A stretch of DNA of 64,000 bases, taken from an uncultured Eubacteriales bacterium. Lineage in GTDB: Bacteria; Bacillota; Clostridia; Saccharofermentanales; Saccharofermentanaceae. The position numbers and the translations under genes are program-made. Below the pieces are notes generated by a model. The model was not told the DNA's origin. It saw nothing but the letters and a program-made list of their open reading frames with translations, and ran no database searches. Location: NCBI GenBank assembly GCA_900314745.1, contig OMWK01000003.1, positions 203,864 through 267,863 on the forward strand, in the 5' to 3' direction. Below, in pieces: positions 1-8,801 of this stretch (the stretch's first letter is position 1; the number at the start of each line of letters is the position of its first letter).

Positions 1-589
1 TTTCGAGCGTAACGGACTTATTGCAGAAGTAGACAGGCACATGTGGAAGTGCGCCTGCAAGATCCTCGCAGACTGGAAGGAGCGCGGCATAGAGGCATTC
101 ATCTCGGTCAACATCTCCCCGAAGGATTTCTTCTACATGGACGTGGTGTCAGTTCTCACCGATCTCACCCGCGAATACGGAATCGACCCCGTGAAGCTTA
201 GAGTCGAGATTACCGAGACCGTCATGGCGGCGGATTCCATCGACATGCTGACGATCATAAACGATCTGAAGGCCAGAGGCTTCATCGTAGAGATGGACGA
301 CTTCGGCAGCGGCTACTCCTCACTCAATCTTCTTAAGGACATGAACATCGACCTTATAAAGATAGACATGCAGTTCCTTAAGGATTCCGAGCGCAACATG
401 AGAGTCAACACGATAATCAGGAACATCATCAATATGTCGGGCGAACTGAATATAGACACGCTTACAGAGGGCGTCGAGACAGCAAAGCAGTTCGAGAATC
501 TCTACTCCATGGGATGCAAACTGTATCAGGGCTACTACTTCTCGAAGCCGGTGCCGCTCGATAAATTCGAAGAGCAGTGGTTCGATTAA
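1..589 (+). CDS. EAL-domain c-di-GMP phosphodiesterase, 3' part only
   Basis: The reading frame is open from the left edge (in frame from base 2), so the start and any N-terminal sensor or GGDEF domain lie outside the window. What remains is the second half of an EAL domain, which hydrolyses c-di-GMP to pGpG. Visible signatures are ISVNIS, the metal-binding glutamate in LRVEITET, the DDFGSGYSSL loop, the lysine in LIKID, the glutamate in TEGVET and the terminal QGYYFSKPVP. All catalytic positions in this part are kept, so an active enzyme is likely. A GGDEF protein at 18.5 kb could supply the opposing activity. It converges on the RND gene with about 10 bp between stop codons. Confidence 0.93.
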   Translation, partial: FERNGLIAEVDRHMWKCACKILADWKERGIEAFISVNISPKDFFYMDVVSVLTDLTREYGIDPVKLRVEITETVMAADSIDMLTIINDLKARGFIVEMDDFGSGYSSLNLLKDMNIDLIKIDMQFLKDSERNMRVNTIIRNIINMSGELNIDTLTEGVETAKQFENLYSMGCKLYQGYYFSKPVPLDKFEEQWFD

Positions 590-599
590 AACCTTAATA

Positions 600-3500
600 T
601 CAAGCCTTGTTCATACCCATCTTCTCGAGGAATTCGGCAGCATCGTCGATCTCTTCATCCATGTCGCTTCCGACATCTACGTTGACGGGAGGACGCTTGA
701 ACAGGATGTCGTACATTACAGGTACGATATAGAGCGTCATCAAAGTCGCGTAGAGAAGACCGCCTGCGATAACGATGGACATGCCCTTTCCGAGCTGGGA
801 AGCCATGCCTGAACCGAAGATCATCATGGACATAGCAAGAATCGTCGTAAGAGCCGTCATGAGGATAGGTCTCATACGTGTCTGGCCTGTAGCGATAAGA
901 GCATCACGCCTCTCGAGACCGCCGATTCTAAGCTGGTTCGCGTAGTCTACGAATACGATACCGTTATTAACGACAGTACCCATCAAGATTACAAATCCGA
1001 GCATCGAGAGCATCGTAAGCTGCTCGCCTGCGATGAGAAGTCCGATCATACCGCCTGTGAATGCGAGCGGGATGGTGAACAGGATGATGAACGGCGACAG
1101 GAGGCTCTGGAACTGAGCTACCATTACAAGATAGATAAACAGAAGACCGAGAGCTGCGAGCTTAAGCATCTGGATAACCATGTCGTTGACCTGCTCTGAC
1201 TCACCGCCGATCTCGATCGAATAACCGTCCGGCAATGTTGATGCATATTCATTTATCTTAGGATCGAGCTCTCTTGATACGAGGGTCGCGTTATAGCCGT
1301 CCTCCATTGAAGCGGAAACCGTTACGTATCTTACGAGGTTCTCTCTTGTTATGGCTGCGGATGACATGGTCTCGACAACAGTCGCGAATTCGGAGAGGGT
1401 GTGAGTAGTAGGCTCCTCTTCTTCCTCCTCTTCCTCTTCTGACTCCTCTGCTTCCCCGTCAGCGGGCTCTTCTTCCTCGCCTGTCAATCCGGCGAAAGCA
1501 CCGGCGAACTGATCGAACGAACCGCCCTGCGCACCGCCGGCATAAGCAGCGGCACCGGAACCCTGTGCTCCGCCAGCCATGGCTGCCATGTCGACTGCCT
1601 CGAATTCGATATCCATGAGGTTCTCTCTTGTAAGTTCATCGGTGTTGTCGACGATGCTTACAGTCATATCCGTTCCGTCTACAGTGATCGTTACCGCATC
1701 AACCGTAGTTGAAGTGTGGCTCGCGATACCTGCAAAGATCTGGGCAACCGTAAGACCATACTCCATCGCCTTGTCGCGGTCGATAACGACCTGCAGGGTG
1801 GGATCGCCTTCAGTGAAGCTGTCCTCGACCTCAGCGAGTCCCTCCTGGGCTTCGAGAATGCCTCTGACGTCAGCACTTATTCTCTCGAGCTCGGCGTAGT
1901 CGTTGCCTCGAATCTCTAAGCTTATTCCGGAACTTCCCATGAGTGCCGAAGAGTCTCCCATGGCGCTTGAAGTCGAAGCTTCAACCGTGCATACGGAATC
2001 AGCCGTCGCGGCAGTAATGTCGTTTGCTATTCTAGTCATCTCCTCGGCAGATGTGCCTTCGGGAGCGAGGCCGTAACACATGTATGTGCCGTAGCTGTCG
2101 GAATTCCCGCCTGCTCCGAAGAAGCTCGAGGAGCTGCCGGAATCCATGATTCCCAAATCCTCTACTCCGTCAACGGTAAGGATCTTGTCCATAACCTCAT
2201 CGACTGCGGCGTAAGACTCCTCGCGGGTCATCTCCTCGGGAGTAGTGATAGTTATGCTGATCTCATTCGTGGTGATCTCAGGGATATAGACGATACCCGT
2301 TCTGAACACCATGAGAACCGAGAATGCGAGAAGAAGAATTGCAAGCGAGAGCGGCGCGAGCTTGTGCTTCAGGCACCATCTTAAGGACTTGCCGTAGACA
2401 TTGAGCATCTTATCAAAGAACTTATGCTCCTTGGGCTTTGATCTTGCCAGAAGCGTGCTGCAGGATGCAGGTACGACCGTCAGAGCCATGACAAGAGATG
2501 CCACGAGGCAGTAGCCTATCGAGAGAGCCAGAGGATAAAGGAGCGTTCTTACGAGGCTCGTAGCGAATACGGCCGGGAAGAATACGCAGATAGTCGTAAG
2601 TGTTGAAGCTATGATTGAGCCTCTAACCTGCTTCGCGCCCTGAACGGCAGCTCTCGGTGCAGGCAGACCGCGGCTTATAAGTCTGAAGATATTCTCCATT
2701 ACAACGACCGAGTTATCTACGAGCATTCCGATACCGAGCGAGAGGCCCGAGAGTGTCATCATGTTGAGTTCGAGATCCGTGAAGTACATGAGTACTATCG
2801 CGAAGAGAACCGAGAGAGGAATACTGATAGCAACTACGATCGTAGGCTTAACGTCCTTAAGGAAGAGCGCGAGTATGATGATCGCGAGAAGCGCACCGAT
2901 GAGCATGCTCTGAAATACGCTATGGATGATCATGTCGATATAGACGCCCTGGTCAACGAGGTTGATGGAATGGAATCCGGGATAAAGACCGCTCAATTCC
3001 TCGAGCGCCTGATTACATGCATCGGACACCTCATTCGTTCCGACGCTTGAGGACTTAAATACGCAGAGGATGATGCCGTCGGAACCGTTGAGCTTGGTGT
3101 AGCTGTCACCCGCCGTATCGATTACCGTGATATCCGCGATATCCTCGAGACGAACCGTTCCGATGATCTCATTATCGATAAGAAGCGCAGATGCGATATC
3201 CTCCGCGCTGTCGAATTCCTCGCCGACCCGGAGGAGCCACGACTCGTCATTCGCATCATCGATATAGCCGACAGGCATCGAGAAGTTCTGTGCGTAGATA
3301 AGCTGTGACAGCGTGTTGGGATCAAGGAGCGCGTCTGCATTGGCATTCTCGAGCGCGGTCTCCCTTGCATCATCGTACTGAGCCTGAGCCTGGTCGAGTG
3401 CCGTCTGCGCGTTGGAGAGCGTGACTGCAGCCGTTGAGAACTGTACTGCAGCGTCGAGCTGTCCCTGTGTAAGCCCGGCGAAAGCGGTCTGAAGTCCGTT

Positions 3501-4949
3501 CAGAAGTTCAGGAATCGAATCCGTGAGAGCGCTGAGTTCACTAAGCTTGGACTCGACATTCTCCACCTGGGAATTAAGGCTTCCTACGGGATCAGCAGCC
3601 CTGACTCTCGATATAATCCCTGAGAGCTGTGAAAAAAGAGACGACAGCGTTCTCGTTGTTCCTATGAGGTCATTAACGCTCGAACCGCTGATGCCGCTCG
3701 ATGTTCTGCTAATCATGTTCCTTAAGCTGTTGATGTCGTTTATAAGACCGTTAATCTCTTCCTGACTCGTTCCCGCAACACCGAGTGAAGCATCTATAAG
3801 AGCCTGATTGGCCTGGTCGAAGGCAGCCTGTGCCGCAGCGACCTGGGCAGAACCCTCATCATAAGCTGCCTGTGCGATCGCAAGATTTGTCGCCGCAGTG
3901 GCTTCAGCCTGAAGGAGTGCCTGGTATTCTTCCGTAGGGAAATTCGGATCGGCCGCAGCAGCCTCAAGGGAAGCTCTGGCCCTGTTAAGTATCGTCTGGG
4001 CTTCGGTCACTGTATTGCTCAGCGTCTGTTGGATGACGATCGCCTCTTCAAGGCTTGCACGTGTGCTGTCAACTCTTTGCTGAGCGCTGTTAAGTACGGA
4101 ATCCTGGGCGGGTGCCAGACCTTCGATGCCTGTCGAGAGAGCCTCGAGCCTCTCGTCAAGTAAGCTTATGCCGTCCCTTAAGCCCTGAGCGATCTCTTCA
4201 GACCTCGCATTAAGATCCGAGAATATCATTGAAGACATCATGTTTCCGAAGTTGCTCTGAGCAGTATCCAGCTGCGTCTGGGCTTCCTCAAGAGCAGCAT
4301 TCGCATCATCTAATACCTGTTGCGCATCGCGAAGCGACGAGTTAGTCTCTGCAAGTATCCGGTCATTCAATTCGTCAATCTTATCCTGATTGAGCTCAAC
4401 CTGAATGCTCTTCTCTACAAGACCGATGGTCGTTATGCTCGCGACACCCTCCACCCTCGACAGATAAGGGACTACGTCATTATTAACAAAATCAGTAAGT
4501 TCATATACATCGTAATCTTCGCGCTCGACCGCTACATACATCGTAGCGAGCATATCAAGGCTGATCTCCATGATATTCGGTGTCATGACACCTGTGGGAA
4601 GCGAACTCTCGAGCTCATTAAGAGCACTCGTTATTCGTACCATCGCGACGTTCATGTCCGTATCGTCCGCGAATTCGAGCTGAACTATGGACGCATTATC
4701 TGAACTTGTGGAAGTGACATTCTCGACGCCGCTTACCGTACCGAGAGCATTCTCGATAGGCCTGGTAACCTGATCCTCTATCTTCTCCGGGCTTGCGCCG
4801 GGATAAGCAGTTATTACTATGAGATAAGGAAGACTGAACTCCGGAAGGAGGTCAACTGACAGATTTGTAAGTGAGACAGCACCGAGCGCAATAATCGCAA
4901 TTACTGCAACGAGTATTGTAAAAGGCTTCTTTACGCTAAATTTCTCCAT
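600..4949 (-). CDS. RND (HAE1/AcrB-like) efflux permease with large coiled-coil insert
   Basis: Proton-driven multidrug-type exporter of the inner membrane, 1449 residues; typical family members have about 1000-1100. The N-terminal transmembrane helix is followed by the porter-domain signature around PGASPEKIEDQVTRPIENAL. TM4 carries GIGMLVDNSVVVMEN with the conserved Asp, and the C-terminal half has GTVVNNGIVFVDYANQLR. The extra length is an Ala/Gln/Glu-rich, heptad-like coiled coil at about residues 190-550, inserted in the first extracytoplasmic loop. There is also a Glu-rich tract at about residues 1160-1184. ATG at 4949 follows GCGGAGGTAGC. No membrane-fusion protein or outer-membrane channel is adjacent, as expected in a Gram-positive. 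The substrate cannot be told. Confidence 0.9.
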   Translation of the reverse strand: MEKFSVKKPFTILVAVIAIIALGAVSLTNLSVDLLPEFSLPYLIVITAYPGASPEKIEDQVTRPIENALGTVSGVENVTSTSSDNASIVQLEFADDTDMNVAMVRITSALNELESSLPTGVMTPNIMEISLDMLATMYVAVEREDYDVYELTDFVNNDVVPYLSRVEGVASITTIGLVEKSIQVELNQDKIDELNDRILAETNSSLRDAQQVLDDANAALEEAQTQLDTAQSNFGNMMSSMIFSDLNARSEEIAQGLRDGISLLDERLEALSTGIEGLAPAQDSVLNSAQQRVDSTRASLEEAIVIQQTLSNTVTEAQTILNRARASLEAAAADPNFPTEEYQALLQAEATAATNLAIAQAAYDEGSAQVAAAQAAFDQANQALIDASLGVAGTSQEEINGLINDINSLRNMISRTSSGISGSSVNDLIGTTRTLSSLFSQLSGIISRVRAADPVGSLNSQVENVESKLSELSALTDSIPELLNGLQTAFAGLTQGQLDAAVQFSTAAVTLSNAQTALDQAQAQYDDARETALENANADALLDPNTLSQLIYAQNFSMPVGYIDDANDESWLLRVGEEFDSAEDIASALLIDNEIIGTVRLEDIADITVIDTAGDSYTKLNGSDGIILCVFKSSSVGTNEVSDACNQALEELSGLYPGFHSINLVDQGVYIDMIIHSVFQSMLIGALLAIIILALFLKDVKPTIVVAISIPLSVLFAIVLMYFTDLELNMMTLSGLSLGIGMLVDNSVVVMENIFRLISRGLPAPRAAVQGAKQVRGSIIASTLTTICVFFPAVFATSLVRTLLYPLALSIGYCLVASLVMALTVVPASCSTLLARSKPKEHKFFDKMLNVYGKSLRWCLKHKLAPLSLAILLLAFSVLMVFRTGIVYIPEITTNEISITITTPEEMTREESYAAVDEVMDKILTVDGVEDLGIMDSGSSSSFFGAGGNSDSYGTYMCYGLAPEGTSAEEMTRIANDITAATADSVCTVEASTSSAMGDSSALMGSSGISLEIRGNDYAELERISADVRGILEAQEGLAEVEDSFTEGDPTLQVVIDRDKAMEYGLTVAQIFAGIASHTSTTVDAVTITVDGTDMTVSIVDNTDELTRENLMDIEFEAVDMAAMAGGAQGSGAAAYAGGAQGGSFDQFAGAFAGLTGEEEEPADGEAEESEEEEEEEEEPTTHTLSEFATVVETMSSAAITRENLVRYVTVSASMEDGYNATLVSRELDPKINEYASTLPDGYSIEIGGESEQVNDMVIQMLKLAALGLLFIYLVMVAQFQSLLSPFIILFTIPLAFTGGMIGLLIAGEQLTMLSMLGFVILMGTVVNNGIVFVDYANQLRIGGLERRDALIATGQTRMRPILMTALTTILAMSMMIFGSGMASQLGKGMSIVIAGGLLYATLMTLYIVPVMYDILFKRPPVNVDVGSDMDEEIDDAAEFLEKMGMNKA

Positions 4950-4969
4950 CCGCTACCTCCGCGTTGCTT

Positions 4970-4998
4970 ATAATATAACGCGCGATAATAAATTACAA
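4970..4998 (-). promoter_or_regulatory. Sigma-A-type promoter of the RND gene
   Basis: On the minus strand TTGTAA (4993-4998) and TATTAT (4970-4975) are separated by exactly 17 bp, just upstream of the GGAGG ribosome site of the RND gene. It is a good match to the vegetative consensus. No operator-like palindrome is evident. Confidence 0.55.
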
Positions 4999-5035
4999 CC
5001 TTGAGTACGGAGCGTCAGGCCCGTTCACTTACCTT

Positions 5036-5064
5036 TTGCACAATTATATTTGGCAAAATACATT
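5036..5064 (+). promoter_or_regulatory. Possible promoter of the PrsW-family gene
   Basis: TTGCAC (5036-5041), a 17-bp spacer and TACATT (5059-5064) face the downstream PrsW gene. The -10 is only a fair match, and the leader would be about 100 nt. Confidence 0.35.
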
Positions 5065-5172
5065 ATGTCAATAAACATATTCAAATCCATAAGTGACAGG
5101 GCTTTGAAGGAGTGTTATTCTTAAATTTGCTGGATATTATCAACATAAATTCACACATATGAGGAGAACCCT

Positions 5173-6096
5173 ATGCTTTTTGCCCTGGCGCTCATACCCG
5201 TTATCGCACTCCTTTGCTTCATTTACTTCAATGACAAGAAGGAGAAAGAACCAATCGGTCTTCTGATCGGACTCTTCTTCGCAGGCATAGGCAGCATAAT
5301 CCCCGCGATCATCGGCGAAGCCATCGGTCAGGCATTCCTCAATGTCATCATCCCCTACAATTCAGTTATCAAGGGCTACATATTCGCCATTCTGATAGTC
5401 GGACCCGCCGAAGAGATCGGCAAATACCTGATGCTGAGGCTCATAACCTGGAAGAGCAAGAACTTCAACTACAGCTATGACGCCATCGTTTATGCAGTCT
5501 TCGTATCATTAGGCTTCGCGGCCATAGAGAACGTAGGCTACGTCTTCATGAACGGCATTGGCACAGCACTCCTTCGTATGTTCACGGCAGTTCCGGGACA
5601 CGCCTGCTTCGCGGTATTCATGGGTTATTTCTACAGCAAATCCAAGTATGCAAAGCTCACGAGGAACGGCAAGGCCGCAGGCTATACCGCCCTCTCGCTC
5701 ATCCTCCCTATCCTCACCCACGGCGTATACGATGCGATCATCATGGGCGCAAGGGAATCGGATTTTGCTGTATTTATGGGCTTAAGCGCAATTCTTTGGA
5801 TCGGTTATGTGATCGCGCTTTTCGTTGTGTCCTGCATAATCATAGTAAAGTCCTCGAGGAACGACTTCTGCATAGTTACCCTCCCGGGCGACCTTCAGAC
5901 CGTGTACAGACCCGCAGTTGCAGGCACGTGGAAGTGCGAATGCGGCACGGTCAACTACTTCAACTACTGCTCGGAGTGCGGCAGGCAGCGTCCTGCGAAC
6001 AATACAACCTGGAACTGCCCCAAGTGCGGCACGCTCTCCTCATATAATTTCTGCGGCAACTGCGGCTGCCCGAAGCCCGGATCACAGCAGGCCTGA
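5173..6096 (+). CDS. PrsW-family intramembrane metalloprotease with two C-terminal zinc ribbons
   Basis: Polytopic membrane protein of 307 residues. The PrsW (CAAX-protease-like) signatures are present: GPAEEIGKYL with paired glutamates, FAAIENVGYV, a histidine in AVPGHACFAVF and another in PILTHGVYDAI. In Bacillus PrsW starts cleavage of the anti-sigma factor RsiW; the substrate here is unknown. After the last helix (about residue 230) come two CxC/CxxC zinc ribbons, WKCECGTVNYFNYCSECG and WNCPKCGTLSSYNFCGNCG, facing the cytoplasm if the usual topology holds. Such a tail is not part of the minimal PrsW fold and may recruit a partner or sense metal or redox state. ATG follows GAGGAGAACCCT. 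Confidence 0.88.
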   Translation: MLFALALIPVIALLCFIYFNDKKEKEPIGLLIGLFFAGIGSIIPAIIGEAIGQAFLNVIIPYNSVIKGYIFAILIVGPAEEIGKYLMLRLITWKSKNFNYSYDAIVYAVFVSLGFAAIENVGYVFMNGIGTALLRMFTAVPGHACFAVFMGYFYSKSKYAKLTRNGKAAGYTALSLILPILTHGVYDAIIMGARESDFAVFMGLSAILWIGYVIALFVVSCIIIVKSSRNDFCIVTLPGDLQTVYRPAVAGTWKCECGTVNYFNYCSECGRQRPANNTTWNCPKCGTLSSYNFCGNCGCPKPGSQQA

Positions 6097-6142
6097 CAAT
6101 CTGCAATCGGCGGCAGATGCGCGCTCGTCTGTTGCTTAAACG

Positions 6143-6255
6143 ATTGCGGATTTCATTTCCTGTTTGAGCAAAAAGTGAAGCAAAATCCGCAATGGGGCCC
6201 TCTCATTGCGGTTTTCATTTCCTGTTTCAACAAAAAGTGAAGCAAAATCCGCAAT
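6143..6255. repeat. Two tandem 51-bp palindromic repeats
   Basis: Copies at 6143-6193 and 6205-6255 differ at only a few positions. Each starts ATTGCGGAT/TTTTC and ends AAAATCCGCAAT, so each folds into an imperfect hairpin with outer arms ATTGCGGAT/ATCCGCAAT. They are separated by 11 bp and lie between the PrsW stop and the acyl-CoA synthetase gene. They could act as a transcription stop between the two genes or belong to a REP-like family of intergenic palindromes. They lack the clean T-run of a classical terminator. Confidence 0.8.
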
Positions 6256-6312
6256 GCCCCGTCAGATTATCGACTTATAGGGTACAATGGTTAAAAAACT
6301 TAGGAGCTTAGC

Positions 6313-8022
6313 ATGGCAGAGAAACCCGTATACTACGACAGCATAAAGGAACTCATACTCGCGTCTGCAAAAACATACAATGACGATGTCGCGTTCAGGG
6401 TGAAGATCAAGCCAGGCAAGACTCCTGAATACAAGGACTACACGTACGCGGACTTCATCGAGAACGTCAATGCCGTCGGAACGGCGCTTTATGAGAGCGG
6501 ATTTAAGGGTGGGAGGATCGCCATCATCGGCCGCAACCAGTACTATTGGGTCGTTCCGCATATGGCCTGCCTGTTCGGAGGAATAGTCTCGGTTCCGATT
6601 GACAAGGAACTGCCGCTCGGCGAGATGGAGGACTCACTCATCAGGGCCGGGGCAGACGCTGTCATATTCGACGTCAAGAACAAGGAGCAGATCGATCAGA
6701 TCAGGGCCAACGGCCGCACGAAGATCCGCGAATTCATCTGCATGAACGAGAAGTACGACGGCTTAAGGACTGTCGAAGACCTGATCGAGGAGGGCCGCGC
6801 ACTCGTCGCTTCGGGCAAAAAGGAATTCATCGACTATAAGCCCGCTGCTGAATCCATGGCAATCCTGCTCTTTACTTCAGGTACCACTTCCAAGTCCAAG
6901 GCGGTCATGCTCTCCAACAGGGGCATCGCCTGCAATGTCGCGGATCTTCTGGTATTCGAGGTCTTTGACGAGCACTCGACCAACATCTGCTTCCTGCCGT
7001 TCCATCACATTCTGGGTTCGACGGGACTTCTCTTCGCCATCGCGGACGGCATGCGCAACGTCTTCTCCGACGGCATCCGCTACATCAAGCAGAACCTCAC
7101 CGAGTACGGCGTCACGTTCTTCCTGGGCGTGCCCGCACTCATAGACAAGATGTATGAATCCGTCGAAAAGGGCGTCGAGAAGCAGGGCAAGACGAAGACC
7201 GTGGAGCGCGCGAAGAAGCTTGCGAACTTCCTTCTTCTCTTCCACATCGACATCAGGCGCAAGCTGTTCAAGGACATCATCGCTCAGATGGGCGGCCAGC
7301 TTAAATACATTATCTCGGGCGGCGCTCCCCTCTCACCCGCGGTTTCCAAGGGCTTCACGGATCTCGGAATCGAGATCTACCAGGGCTACGGTCTCACAGA
7401 GACTTCTCCGGTACTTGCAGCCGAGAACAAGGGACACATCCGTGCCGGCTCCATAGGAAGACCTCTTCCCGCAGTCGAGGTCGACTTCAAGGACAAGGAC
7501 GAGGACGGCATGGGTGAACTCTGCGCCAAGGCACCTAATGTCATGATCGGCTACTACAATAACGACGAGCTTACAAATGAAGTCATCGTCGATGGCTGGT
7601 TCCATACAGGCGACTTGGGTTACATGGATAAGGACGGATACATCTTCCTCACGGGAAGAAAGAAGGACATGATCGTTCTTAAGAACGGTAAGAAAGCCTT
7701 CCCCGAGGAGATTGAGATCCTTCTTAACAAGATACCGGGAGTGCTCGATTCTTTTGTATTCGGCGAGCCCATAGACGGGGACTGGACGGACCTTCGTATT
7801 GCCGTGCAGGTACAGTATTCAGCTAAGGAGATACAGGAGATCTACGGTGCGGATACTCCGGATGGAATCCGCAATGCACTGTGGGATAAGATCAAGGAAG
7901 TTAACCAGACCATTCCGCACTACAAGAGAGTCACGGATCTGTATCTGACCGAGGAGCCCTTCATCAAGACCACATCACTTAAGATCAAACGTAAAGAACA
8001 GCTTAAGCGCGTACTGGGATAA
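6313..8022 (+). CDS. Long-chain acyl-CoA synthetase (AMP-forming, FadD-like)
   Basis: ANL-superfamily adenylating enzyme of 569 residues, expected to activate a carboxylic (fatty) acid with ATP and join it to CoA. The phosphate-binding loop reads LLFTSGTTSKSKAVMLSN, the A5 motif QGYGLTETSPV, and the A7/A8 region GWFHTGDLGYMDKDGY followed by GRKKDMIVLKNGKK. The C-terminal catalytic lysine lies in TTSLKIKRKEQL. Length and domain order are typical. ATG follows TTAGGAGCTTAGC. It stands alone between the palindromic repeats and an oppositely oriented gene. Chain-length preference cannot be read; an acyl-ACP synthetase role is also possible. Confidence 0.88.
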   Translation: MAEKPVYYDSIKELILASAKTYNDDVAFRVKIKPGKTPEYKDYTYADFIENVNAVGTALYESGFKGGRIAIIGRNQYYWVVPHMACLFGGIVSVPIDKELPLGEMEDSLIRAGADAVIFDVKNKEQIDQIRANGRTKIREFICMNEKYDGLRTVEDLIEEGRALVASGKKEFIDYKPAAESMAILLFTSGTTSKSKAVMLSNRGIACNVADLLVFEVFDEHSTNICFLPFHHILGSTGLLFAIADGMRNVFSDGIRYIKQNLTEYGVTFFLGVPALIDKMYESVEKGVEKQGKTKTVERAKKLANFLLLFHIDIRRKLFKDIIAQMGGQLKYIISGGAPLSPAVSKGFTDLGIEIYQGYGLTETSPVLAAENKGHIRAGSIGRPLPAVEVDFKDKDEDGMGELCAKAPNVMIGYYNNDELTNEVIVDGWFHTGDLGYMDKDGYIFLTGRKKDMIVLKNGKKAFPEEIEILLNKIPGVLDSFVFGEPIDGDWTDLRIAVQVQYSAKEIQEIYGADTPDGIRNALWDKIKEVNQTIPHYKRVTDLYLTEEPFIKTTSLKIKRKEQLKRVLG

Positions 8023-8042
8023 AAGGAATCAAAAAAGCGCGG

Positions 8043-8780
8043 TCACTCGTCCGTGCCGATATTGGTCTTCTCCAACGGAACCGACATGAGGTCCTTATCC
8101 TTAAGGAATTCTTCGACGCCTCTAAGATAACTCTCCAGATTACTGACTTCGTCGATGCAGTTCTCCGTGCTTATGGTGGTCTTGGGACCACTCATCTTAT
8201 CCGGATCAAACAGCAGATCAAAATACATGTGGCACTCGACATCATCGTAAATCTCACGCATGCGGTCAAACGATATAACATAATAACTGCCGCCATCCAT
8301 GAAGTATTTCTTATCAGGACCTGCGGTGAATGTGTAGGTCTCCTCGCCGGTTACTACGTACAGGCAGTGTTTCTTATAGACTTCAAATGCCTCTCCGACC
8401 GTGCTGCACTTCATGGCATCATCGCGGTAACCGTCAACGCGGGCGCTGTAGAATTCGGAACCTGCCCATTCACGGTCGAGCTTATCCATGTCACCTATTA
8501 AGTCTCCGCCAGCGAGAGCCTTACGGACCTTCTCGAACTCAGGATGCCTGCTCTGGATACGGTACATCCTGATCATCATAAGCACTGACAGGACCGCGTC
8601 CAGCACGAGGAATACAGCACCGATAAGCAGAAACTCTTTCCTGAATACTCCGGCGATAAGAAGGACCACGCCGACAAGAAAAAGCGGCGCGAACATGCGG
8701 AAGAAATACATGAAGAACGTCATGATGAATATAGTTCTTTTCATCTTCCTGTTGAGCTTATCCTTATCGTTCTCCATCAT
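8043..8780 (-). CDS. Unknown membrane protein, N-terminal helices and soluble C-terminal domain
   Basis: A 245-residue protein not assigned to a family. A short charged start is followed by two or three hydrophobic helices (about residues 14-72). The remainder is a charged soluble domain with no catalytic motif I recognise. ATG at 8780 follows CCGGAGAATCA. It begins 21 bp after the mannose isomerase stop on the same strand, so it may be the last gene of the mannoside operon, although nothing in it suggests sugar metabolism. Confidence 0.6.
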   Translation of the reverse strand: MMENDKDKLNRKMKRTIFIMTFFMYFFRMFAPLFLVGVVLLIAGVFRKEFLLIGAVFLVLDAVLSVLMMIRMYRIQSRHPEFEKVRKALAGGDLIGDMDKLDREWAGSEFYSARVDGYRDDAMKCSTVGEAFEVYKKHCLYVVTGEETYTFTAGPDKKYFMDGGSYYVISFDRMREIYDDVECHMYFDLLFDPDKMSGPKTTISTENCIDEVSNLESYLRGVEEFLKDKDLMSVPLEKTNIGTDE

Positions 8781-8801
8781 TGATTCTCCGGTTCAATGCG
8801 T

